64,000 nucleotides of DNA from Mastigias papua (Eukaryota; Cnidaria; Scyphozoa; Rhizostomeae; Mastigiidae): contig OZ025281.1 of NCBI GenBank assembly GCA_964019165.1, forward strand, positions 13,007,558-13,071,557. The letters are read 5' to 3'. The position numbers and the translations under genes were made by a program. Positions 50,228 through 61,800 of this stretch are shown here, one piece after another. Below the pieces are notes generated by a model. That model searched no databases and had not been told where the DNA came from. It worked only from the letters and a program-made list of their open reading frames with translations. How positions within the stretch are numbered: position 1 is the first letter of the stretch; every line of letters starts with the position of its first letter.

Positions 50228-51426
50228 CTCCAAGTATGCCTTTTGTTCCATAAGAATAGAGTATGTCGCCGATACACGTTTTACGTTGTTAAGCTCTCCT
50301 TCTGAGAACATGATCCAAATCAAGAACGAATGATAGTCAACCCCTGTCTTTGTGAGCAGTAGATCACGGGCTTTCGATTTTCTTCTTCCAAGAGAGATGT
50401 TTATATCATCCATTGATGATTTCAACTTCTCAATAGACTCTCGTCTTCGTGCTTCATAAGAGAAGCCGTGTTTTTGCACAGGTATCTCTGCTACTGTTGA
50501 TCTTCCCACGTCCTCGGCTTCCTTGCTCGTTACAGATACACGTGTACTCTCATCTGTTGTCTCTTCTTTCAATGTAAGTGGAAATGTCTTCTGTTTAACT
50601 AGCCTCTTTCTAGATGATACAGTCACTGATGAAGAGTATGCCGCTTCTTCCCCCTCTACAATGTCTCCCAACCGCTGCTTCTTTTTCACGGAATCTCCCG
50701 CTGAAGGGCTTGTTGGGTGTGGCACAGGTTTTTCTTTGCCTTCTTCCTTGATAGTAGTGATGGAACTCTTCATACTTGGTTCAGACATCTCTAGCTCTGG
50801 TACCAGCATATCTGGAACACTTTCAACTTCCTCTACAACTACGGCCGTTTCAGCGAACTCCTCCTGGACCATTTCCTCACCAGCATGACTCGTAAACTTG
50901 CCTTGCAGCTTACGATCTGTGTCTGTTTTTTCTGCAGTTATCTCTTGAAAGCCTCGCTCGTCATCCTGTTTCACTGCCTCCATCAAATAGTAAGTCTTCT
51001 CCTGTGGAACATCTGCAGCGAATGATTCAAATGGTATGACGTCACTTTGCTTTGTATCATCTTCAAGGGATGTTCGAACTGTTTCAGCATCAGAGAAGAA
51101 GTCAAAGTCTTCAGGTACAGAAAAAGTTTCTTCAGTATCCAAAGGAATGACCACTCTCTCACTTTCATCCCTTACATCAGACTCACTTTTCAGACCAACT
51201 CTCTGGCGTATTTCAACACTAGAATCTCCTAGAGTTGGCCCAGTATCCCCAACATATTGCTCACTGGTTGAAACTCGCTCCGGAGCTATTCTCACATCTC
51301 CAAGATTACACTGAGTACCAGTGCTTGTGTACCGTCTCTCTTTCTCACTACCTATTAGATCATCTGTGTCCGTTCCGACATCTTTTTCCTTTAGTGTCGA
51401 CCTCTTTCTGCCTGTTCTCATTCCTC
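50228..51426 (-). CDS. Exon 2: disordered linker and start of the spectrin-repeat rod
   Basis: 1,199 nt. The acceptor TTTTAG precedes 51426 and the donor follows the codon for the last Glu of KAYLE (phase 0). The first two bases complete the Gly codon left open by exon 1, which ties the giant exon to the rod. Residues 1 to about 310 are rich in Ser, Thr, Glu and Asp and look disordered. They contain KDVGTDTD and TSTGTQC, which loosely recall dynein light chain (LC8) ligands. From about residue 325 the sequence becomes helical, with HSFLIWIMFSEGEL and RVSATYSILMEQKAYLE, the usual end of a spectrin helix followed by its loop and the next helix. The repeat is completed in exon 3. Confidence 0.88.
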
Positions 51427-52869
51427 CTAAAAGTTGCAAAATATTGACAAACTATAATATTCAAATTTAACATAATAGCAGCAACATTCTTGAATTTTCT
51501 AACTGCACATCCCTTGCTAGTGAAAACGGAACTAAGTACAAAACTCTATATAGCCAACTCAGTTTAAATACGTACGCAGAAATCTCCAAAGACCCACATT
51601 TCCCAACTTTTAAAGAGAGAATGGCAAGCCTCTTTAATCGATCACAAACTGGTGTCTTTATGGCAAGCCCTGACCAATAACTCCATCTAAATAAATCGTT
51701 CCAGTCTTTTTTGAGGCTACTTGGGTGCCCTTCCATATAAAATAATAGTAAAACAGGGCATATAATGAATTCATTTTGGATTGTAAACTAACGTGAAATG
51801 ACATCAGCTAGTGTTAATCCAACAACAGTTTTAGCTTATATTGCTGTAGAGGAGTTTCATTCATTGCCGTTCACAATGGGGAGACAGCAAGAAAACATTG
51901 AGAAACAGGGCCACAGGTATTATGAATGCATACTACACCAGAACGTAAAGCAAAACATGGGCATAACCACTAAAAATGTCATGTTATGCTTTTTAGCAAA
52001 AATAAGATATGCTACCCGGAGCTACTGAATTGTTAAGACAATTCTTTCTTAAGCAAAGTAGAAAACTGCATGATAAAACAGAATCCACGCAACTTATGCA
52101 GTGAATCTCAGGTTTATATTATATTATTCCCTTCACGAGCTGGCATAATGCAACAGTGACAGTGTGCTAAGTACAGTTGACTTGTGAACACAGCCAAAGA
52201 GTCCTAAGGGGATTGCAAAAGGCTTCGGGGGGCATGAAAGGCTTCAAAGGACAGCAAGTGGTTCCCTTTGCTTGTTTGACTTGCTGTTTTCTTAAACTGT
52301 ATGTTTGTTGATATTTGTTCTCCATGAAAGTATATCTGGAACAACATACTTATCGATCCAGGCAACGCTCATTCGAAAAATTGTTCTATGGGACAGCAAT
52401 GTCAAATAATTTGAAAATTTTGGAAACCACTGTTATATACAATTTACTATGCATTCCAGATTAAATTGGTGCCTGGTACTGTATGCTTCTATAATGGTTT
52501 TCCAAAGCAATTTTTCATTGCAAGCATATACACATTTAACCACAAAATCTTAAGTTCAGCTTCTGTATCCACTCCCCTTGCATTCAGCGTAAATTTCTCA
52601 TTGATTCAACCCTGGAGAATAACACTTAAACTATTTCAGCAATATAAGTATGCTAAATATGGGACTAAACTTAGCAAATGATTTGGGCTTTGCACCCATA
52701 TTCAATCTCCCTAGTTCCTTTCTCCCCTCGCGAATACAACACATGCAATAAAATATTTCACTGCTAAAACACAGAGACATTTATACAAATATTTATCCAA
52801 AAAAATCCTACATACTTACAGCATACATACTCATCATTCGTACAGACAACAACACAACAGAGAACATAC
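51427..52869. other. Intron between exons 1 and 2
   Basis: 1.44 kb AT-rich. It separates the giant exon from the linker exon; the phase-1 junction matches on both sides. No other feature seen. Confidence 0.8.
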
Positions 52870-55800
52870 CATGCTGATTGTCATCATCACCATCATGCCT
52901 TCTAAATCCAGCTTCCTCCAACTCATCAATCTCATTGTCATCATCAAGGACTTTGCCAAATTCATCAACAAACTTGCGAACAAGAACAGTCTTGTATGTG
53001 ATGAAAACCTTCCTGTAAACAAAGGTTTTCATCCTCTTTTTCGACTTTTGCTCTTCCAGTTCTTCAGCTTTTTCAGCATCCTCTAAGGTTATCTCAGTAT
53101 AATCTCCAACCACCTCTGGCAAGACCACTTGCTCACCAACTGCTACTTTACTAGACATACCTTCCACACTCTCATCTTTCACCTTACCAAAATGCTTTGG
53201 CCATCCAAGATCCTCTTCTTCATACACCTCCTCATCAACATGAGAACTTTCAACACTCACAGATTGATTTTGGTCCAACAATACTTCAGAAACAATCCTG
53301 GAAGACTCAACATTCTGAGGAGATTTTCTAAACACGCGTCTATAAGACACATGATCTCCATCACCATGATCCAGGGCAAATATGTCTGGCCTGATAACAG
53401 TAACAGTCTTATCAATACCCTTAACTACCTTTCCACTTATAGATGATACTTCAGCAACCCCTTTTACACTTTCAATAGATTCACTTCCCTCAGCACCTTC
53501 ATACACATCCAAGATTGAATTAGTTACATCACCACCATAACCACCATCACTACCTTCAGATACATCTCCACTTGGAACCAACAGCACTTTGCTTCTGATA
53601 ACCTGACGTCTCGTTAATATCACAGTTTCCTCTACCTCCTCCGGCTCTTCTGGCTCTTCTGGCTCGTCCCACTGGACAGCATCCTCGGGGTACTCTTCTA
53701 CAAGGTGGACATCGCCAGCAGTTGGTTCGGGAACCACGTCTTCCTCAACAATCCTCTCCGTGGTATCCTCTGCTCTTGCCACCTCTTTGCGTACGTCTAT
53801 CTTTCTGTACACCCTTCTCGATGACACCTCCACCACCGGCTGCCTGACTATTCGTCTCTCTGGTCTAGCCTCCTCCTCGACTACATCGGCAGGGAATCTA
53901 TCCCATTCTGGTGAAGGAACGCTCTCCTCTGGCACGTACTCTTCCGGCTCCGTGATTGGCTCCTCTTCCTCCTCCGTCTCCTCTGATTCCTCTTCTATCA
54001 CAGGTCTCCTCACGACTATCCTCCTTGGATACACAGTCTCGCCCTTGTCTTCCGCCTCTTCTTCTTCAACTTCACCTGTCTCCTCGTCGGCACTTGCAGC
54101 CACAAACTTCCGTATTACTGTTCTCCGACTTGTCACGTGCACTGGCCGTCTCACAACCCTTCTCAGTCTGTCTTCGCTCTCCTCCTTTGCAGCCTCTTCC
54201 TCGGGTTCCTCTTCTGACAGCTCACCTGGAAGCACCTCTGGTAGAGCCTCAACCTCCAATGCTACTCCATCTGGTTCCGGCACCGGAATCTCTTCCTCCT
54301 CGGTTTCATCCACTGCCCTCTTTGTCACTTCCCGCCTGAACACCTGCCTCCTTGTTACGACCTCCGTCTCCCTTCTCTCAACCCTTCTTGTCTCCTCAAT
54401 TGGCTCTATCACTTCTGCAGTCGGCTCTTCCACCGCTTCTCCTACCTCTTCCTCTTCCACTTCCACGCTCTCTTCCGAGCCCATTTCCTCTCCAGACTCT
54501 GTGATGATGATCGTTCTGTACACCTTCCTGACAGTCACAACAGGAACTGGTCTGCGAATCACCCTCCTCTCCTTCCCAGTCTCTTCATCTTTTACCTCCT
54601 CTATTCTCTCTCTCGTCTCCTCTGTCACTGGCAAGTCGTACTCTGTGCGTGTTACTACCTCCTCTGTCTTGTCTGCCCTCACAATTCTCCTCCTTACCAC
54701 TCTGTGACCGACCACCTCAACGGGAAGCATAACTTCGTCCTCTACCTCCTCTACGCCCTCTCGGCTGCCGTCATCCCTCTCTACCATTCTGCGCACTACT
54801 CTTCTCTGTGTTCTCGTTATTGATCTTCTTCTCACTATGCGCTTTACTTCGTCCTCAATTTCTTCCTCGGCTTCTTCCCCTTCTGGCCTGTCCGTTCTCA
54901 CAATTTCCAGAGGCACACGCTCATCTATGTCACCATCTACAGCCGCAACAGCCACTCTCTTCACTGTTCTGTGCGTCACTATCGGCTCCGTAGTTTCCAC
55001 CTCCTTTTCGCTTTCCACCACATCGTGTCCGACTTCTCTTTCTCCTCCGTCCTCTCCGATTTCCACTCTTCTGACCACAGTCCTTTGGCTAGTAACAAAC
55101 AGCGGCCTTCTGATCACCCTTCTCACAACAAATCCTTCTCTCCTGTCTTCCTCCTTCTCGTCACCAACAGTCGTGGCCTCTTCCGGCTCCTCATCCTCCA
55201 ACTCGCTTATGGGCAAACTTTCCACCGGCACAACACTTTCTGATTTGTCCAGCAGCGTCTCCGATCCATCTGCCTTCCTCAATATCCGCCTTACATACAG
55301 TCTCTCAACTCGCCTTGGTGGCAATAGCCCTTCTTTCTCGTCTTCTCCTTCTTCCTCCTCAACTTTAGCTGCAGGTGCGGGTAGCTCGGGCTCCTCCGGC
55401 AATTTGGTTCTGAACACTTGCCTTCTCGTTGTTATCACAGTTTCCTCTACCTCCTCCGGCTCTTCTGGCTCTTCTGGCTCGTCCCACTGGACAGCATCCT
55501 CGGGGTACTCTTCTACAAGGTGGACATCGCCAGCAGTTGGTTCGGGAACCACGTCTTCGTCAACAATCCTCTCCGTGGTATCCTCTGCTCTTGCCACCTC
55601 TTTGCGTACGTCTATCTTTCTGTACACCCTTCTCGATGACACCTCCACCACCGGCTGCCTGACTATTCGTCTCTCTGGTCTAGCCTCCTCCTCGACTACA
55701 TCGGCAGGGAATCTATCCCATTCTGGTGAAGGAACGCTCTCCTCTGGCACGTACTCTTCCGGCTCCGTGATTGGCTCCTCTTCCTCCTCCGTCTCCTCTG

Positions 55801-58800
55801 ATTCCTCTTCTATCACAGGTCTCCTCACGACTATCCTCCTTGGATACACAGTCTCGCCCTTGTCTTCCGCCTCTTCTTCTTCAACTTCACCTGTCTCCTC
55901 GTCGGCACTTGCAGCCACAAACTTCCGTATTACTGTTCTCCGACTTGTCACGTGCACTGGCCGTCTCACAACCCTTCTCAGTCTGTCTTCGCTCTCCTCC
56001 TTTGCAGCCTCTTCCTCGGGTTCCTCTTCTGACAGCTCACCTGGAAGCACCTCTGGTAGAGCCTCAACCTCCAATGCTACTCCATCTGGTTCCGGCACCG
56101 GAATCTCTTCCTCCTCGGTTTCATCCACTGCCCTCTTTGTCACTTCCCGCCTGAACACCTGCCTCCTTGTTACGACCTCCGTCTCCCTTCTCTCAACCCT
56201 TCTTGTCTCCTCAATTGGCTCTATCACTTCTGCAGTCGGCTCTTCCACCGCTTCTCCTACCTCTTCCTCTTCCACTTCCACGCTCTCTTCCGAGCCCATT
56301 TCCTCTCCAGACTCTGTGATGATGATCGTTCTGTACACCTTCCTGACAGTCACAACAGGAACTGGTCTGCGAATCACCCTCCTCTCCTTCCCAGTCTCTT
56401 CATCTTTTACCTCCTCTATTCTCTCTCTCGTCTCCTCTGTCACTGGCAAGTCGTACTCTGTGCGTGTTACTACCTCCTCTGTCTTGTCTGCCCTCACAAT
56501 TCTCCTCCTTACCACTCTGTGACCGACCACCTCAACGGGAAGCATAACTTCGTCCTCTACCTCCTCTACGCCCTCTCGGCTGCCGTCATCCCTCTCTACC
56601 ATTCTGCGCACTACTCTTCTCTGTGTTCTCGTTATTGATCTTCTTCTCACTATGCGCTTTACTTCGCCCTCAATTTCTTCCTCGGCTTCTTCCCCTTCTG
56701 GCCTGTCCGTTCTCACAATTTCCAGAGGCACACGCTCATCTATGTCACCATCTACAGCCGCAACAGCCACTCTCTTCACTGTTCTGTGCGTCACTATCGG
56801 CTCCGTAGTTTCCACCTCCTTTTCGCTTTCCACCACATCGTGTCCGACTTCTCTTTCTCCTCCGTCCTCTCCGATTTCCACTCTTCTGACCACAGTCCTT
56901 TGGCTAGTAACAAACAGCGGCCTTCTGATCACCCTTCTCACAACAAATCCTTCTCTCCTGTCTTCCTCCTTCTCGTCACCAACAGTCGTGGCCTCTTCCG
57001 GCTCCTCATCCTCCAACTCGCTTATGGGCAAACTTTCCACCGGCACAACACTTTCTGATTTGTCCAGCAGCGTCTCCGATCCATCTGCCTTCCTCAATAT
57101 CCGCCTTACATACAGTCTCTCAACTCGCCTTGGTGGCAATAGCCCTTCTTTCTCGTCTTCTCCTTCTTCCTCCTCAACTTTAGCTGCAGGTGCGGGTAGC
57201 TCGGGCTCCTCCGGCAATTTGGTTCTGAACACTTGCCTTCTCGTTGTTATCACAGTTTCCTCTACCTCCTCCGGCTCTTCTGGCTCTTCTGGCTCGTCCC
57301 ACTGGACAGCATCCTCGGGGTACTCTTCTACAAGGTGGACATCGCCAGCAGTTGGTTCGGGAACCACGTCTTCGTCAACAATCCTCTCCGTGGTATCCTC
57401 TGCTCTTGCCACCTCTTTGCGTACGTCTATCTTTCTGTACACCCTTCTCGATGACACCTCCACCACCGGCTGCCTGACTATTCGTCTCTCTGGTCTAGCC
57501 TCCTCCTCGACTACATCGGCAGGGAATCTATCCCATTCTGGTGAAGGAACGCTCTCCTCTGGCACGTACTCTTCCGGCTCCGTGATTGGCTCCTCTTCCT
57601 CCTCCGTCTCCTCTGATTCCTCTTCTATCACAGGTCTCCTCACGACTATCCTCCTTGGATACACAGTCTCGCCCTTGTCTTCCGCCTCTTCTTCTTCAAC
57701 TTCACCTGTCTCCTCGTCGGCACTTGCAGCCACAAACTTCCGTATTACTGTTCTCCGACTTGTCACGTGCACTGGCCGTCTCACAACCCTTCTCAGTCTG
57801 TCTTCGCTCTCCTCCTTTGCAGCCTCTTCCTCGGGTTCCTCTTCTGACAGCTCACCTGGAAGCACCTCTGGTAGAGCCTCAACCTCCAATGCTACTCCAT
57901 CTGGTTCCGGCACCGGAATCTCTTCCTCCTCGGTTTCATCCACTGCCCTCTTTGTCACTTCCCGCCTGAACACCTGCCTCCTTGTTACGACCTCCGTCTC
58001 CCTTCTCTCAACCCTTCTTGTCTCCTCAATTGGCTCTATCACTTCTGCAGTCGGCTCTTCCACCGCTTCTCCTACCTCTTCCTCTTCCACTTCCACGCTC
58101 TCTTCCGAGCCCATTTCCTCTCCAGACTCTGTGATGATGATCGTTCTGTACACCTTCCTGACAGTCACAACAGGAACTGGTCTGCGAATCACCCTCCTCT
58201 CCTTCCCAGTCTCTTCATCTTTTACCTCCTCTATTCTCTCTCTCGTCTCCTCTGTCACTGGCAAGTCGTACTCTGTGCGTGTTACTACCTCCTCTGTCTT
58301 GTCTGCCCTCACAATTCTCCTCCTTACCACTCTGTGACCGACCACCTCAACGGGAAGCATAACTTCGTCCTCTACCTCCTCTACGCCCTCTCGGCTGCCG
58401 TCATCCCTCTCTACCATTCTGCGCACTACTCTTCTCTGTGTTCTCGTTATTGATCTTCTTCTCACTATGCGCTTTACTTCGCCCTCAATTTCTTCCTCGG
58501 CTTCTTCCCCTTCTGGCCTGTCCGTTCTCACAATTTCCAGAGGCACACGCTCATCTATGTCACCATCTACAGCCGCAACAGCCACTCTCTTCACTGTTCT
58601 GTGCGTCACTATCGGCTCCGTAGTTTCCACCTCCTTTTCGCTTTCCACCACATCGTGTCCGACTTCTCTTTCTCCTCCGTCCTCTCCGATTTCCACTCTT
58701 CTGACCACAGTCCTTTGGCTAGTAACAAACAGCGGCCTTCTGATCACCCTTCTCACAACAAATCCTTCTCTCCTGTCTTCCTCCTTCTCGTCACCAACAG

Positions 58801-61800
58801 TCGTGGCCTCTTCCGGCTCCTCATCCTCCAACTCGCTTATGGGCAAACTTTCCACCGGCACAACACTTTCTGATTTGTCCAGCAGCGTCTCCGATCCATC
58901 TGCCTTCCTCAATATCCGCCTTACATACAGTCTCTCAACTCGCCTTGGTGGCAATAGCCCTTCTTTCTCGTCTTCTCCTTCTTCCTCCTCAACTTTAGCT
59001 GCAGGTGCGGGTAGCTCGGGCTCCTCCGGCAATTTGGTTCTGAACACTTGCCTTCTCGTTGTTATCACAGTTTCCTCTACCTCCTCCGGCTCTTCTGGCT
59101 CTTCTGGCTCGTCCCACTGGACAGCATCCTCGGGGTACTCTTCTACAAGGTGGACATCGCCAGCAGTTGGTTCGGGAACCACGTCTTCGTCAACAATCCT
59201 CTCCGTGGTATCCTCTGCTCTTGCCACCTCTTTGCGTACGTCTATCTTTCTGTACACCCTTCTCGATGACACCTCCACCACCGGCTGCCTGACTATTCGT
59301 CTCTCTGGTCCAGCCTCCTCCTCGACTACATCGGCAGGGAATCTATCCCATTCTGGTGAAGGAACGCTCTCCTCTGGCACGTACTCTTCCGGCTCAGTGA
59401 TTGGCTCCTCTTCCTCCTCCGTCTCCTCTGATTCCTCTTCTATCACAGGTCTCCTCACGACTATCCTCCTTGGATACACAGTCTCGCCCTTGTCTTCCGC
59501 CTCTTCTTCTTCAACTTCACCTGTCTCCTCGTCGGCACTTGCAGCCACAAACTTCCGTATTACTGTTCTCCGACTTGTCACGTGCACTGGCCGTCTCACA
59601 ACCCTTCTCAGTCTGTCTTCGCTCTCCTCCTTTGCAGCCTCTTCCTCGGGTTCCTCTTCTGACAGCTCACCTGGAAGCACCTCTGGTAGAGCCTCAACCT
59701 CCAATGCTACTCCACCTGGTTCCGGCACCGGAATCTCTTCCTCCTCGGTTTCATCCACTGCCCTCTTTGTCACTTCCCGCCTGAACACCTGCCTCCTTGT
59801 TACGACCTCCGTCTCCCTTCTCTCAACCCTTCTTGTCTCCTCAATTGGCTCTATCACTTCTGCAGTCGGCTCTTCCACCGCTTCTCCTACCTCTTCCTCT
59901 TCCACTTCCACGCTCTCTTCCGAGCCCATTTCCTCTCCAGACTCTGTGATGATGATCGTTCTGTACACCTTCCTGACAGTCACAACAGGAACTGGTCTGC
60001 GAATCACCCTCCTCTCCTTCCCAGTCTCTTCATCTTTTACCTCCTCTATTCTCTCTCTCGTCTCCTCTGTCACTGGCAAGTCGTACTCTGTGCGTGTTAC
60101 TACCTCCTCTGTCTTGTCTGCCCTCACAATTCTCCTCCTTACCACTCTGTGACCGACCACCTCAACGGGAAGCATAACTTCGTCCTCTACCTCCTCTACG
60201 CCCTCTCGGCTGCCGTCATCCCTCTCTACCATTCTGCGCACTACTCTTCTCTGTGTTCTCGTTATTGATCTTCTTCTCACTATGCGCTTTACTTCGCCCT
60301 CAATTTCTTCCTCGGCTTCTTCCCCTTCTGGCCTGTCCGTTCTCACAATTTCCAGAGGCACACGCTCATCTATGTCACCATCTACAGCCGCAACAGCCAC
60401 TCTCTTCACTGTTCTGTGCGTCACTATCGGCTCCGTAGTTTCCACCTCCTTTTCGCTTTCCACCACATCGTGTCCGACTTCTCTTTCTCCTCCGTCCTCT
60501 CCGATTTCCACTCTTCTGACCACAGTCCTTTGGCTAGTAACAAACAGCGGCCTTCTGATCACCCTTCTCACAACAAATCCTTCTCTCCTGTCTTCCTCCT
60601 TCTCGTCACCAACAGTCGTGGCCTCTTCCGGCTCCTCATCCTCCAACTCGCTTATGGGCAAACTTTCCACCGGCACAACACTTTCTGATTTGTCCAGCAG
60701 CGTCTCCGATCCATCTGCCTTCCTCAATATCCGCCTTACATACAGTCTCTCAACTCGCCTTGGTGGCAATAGCCCTTCTTTCTCGTCTTCTCCTTCTTCC
60801 TCCTCAACTTTAGCTGCAGGTGCGGGTAGCTCGGGCTCCTCCGGCAATTTGGTTCTGAACACTTGCCTTCTCGTTGTTATCACAGTTTCCTCTACCTCCT
60901 CCGGCTCTTCTGGCTCTTCTGGCTCGTCCCACTGGACAGCATCCTCGGGGTACTCTTCTACAAGGTGGACATCGCCAGCAGTTGGTTCGGGAACCACGTC
61001 TTCGTCAACAATCCTCTCCGTGGTATCCTCTGCTCTTGCCACCTCTTTGCGTACGTCTATCTTTCTGTACACCCTTCTCGATGACACCTCCACCACCGGC
61101 TGCCTGACTATTCGTCTCTCTGGTCTAGCCTCCTCCTCGACTACATCGGCAGGGAATCTATCCCATTCTGGTGAAGGAACGCTCTCCTCTGGCACGTACT
61201 CTTCCGGCTCCGTGATTGGCTCCTCTTCCTCCTCCGTCTCCTCTGATTCCTCTTCTATCACAGGTCTCCTCACGACTATCCTCCTTGGATACACAGTCTC
61301 GCCCTTGTCTTCCGCCTCTTCTTCTTCAACTTCACCTGTCTCCTCGTCGGCACTTGCAGCCACAAACTTCCGTATTACTGTTCTCCGACTTGTCACGTGC
61401 ACTGGCCGTCTCACAACCCTTCTCAGTCTGTCTTCGCTCTCCTCCTTTGCAGCCTCTTCCTCGGGTTCCTCTTCTGACAGCTCACCTGGAAGCACCTCTG
61501 GTAGAGCCTCAACCTCCAATGCTACTCCATCTGGTTCCGGCACCGGAATCTCTTCCTCCTCGGTTTCATCCACTGCCCTCTTTGTCACTTCCCGCCTGAA
61601 CACCTGCCTCCTTGTTACGACCTCCGTCTCCCTTCTCTCAACCCTTCTTGTCTCCTCAATTGGCTCTATCACTTCTGCAGTCGGCTCTTCCACCGCTTCT
61701 CCTACCTCTTCCTCTTCCACTTCCACGCTCTCTTCCGAGCCCATTTCCTCTCCAGACTCTGTGATGATGATCGTTCTGTACACCTTCCTGACAGTCACAA

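Noticed and set aside
54837..56522. 561-codon Ser/Thr/Leu-rich plus-strand frame, recurring in every 1815-bp unit
   Set aside because: It is the exact antisense of the Glu/Arg/Val-rich coding unit. Its composition follows from the purine skew, it starts and stops at the same place in each unit, and it has no splice or domain support.
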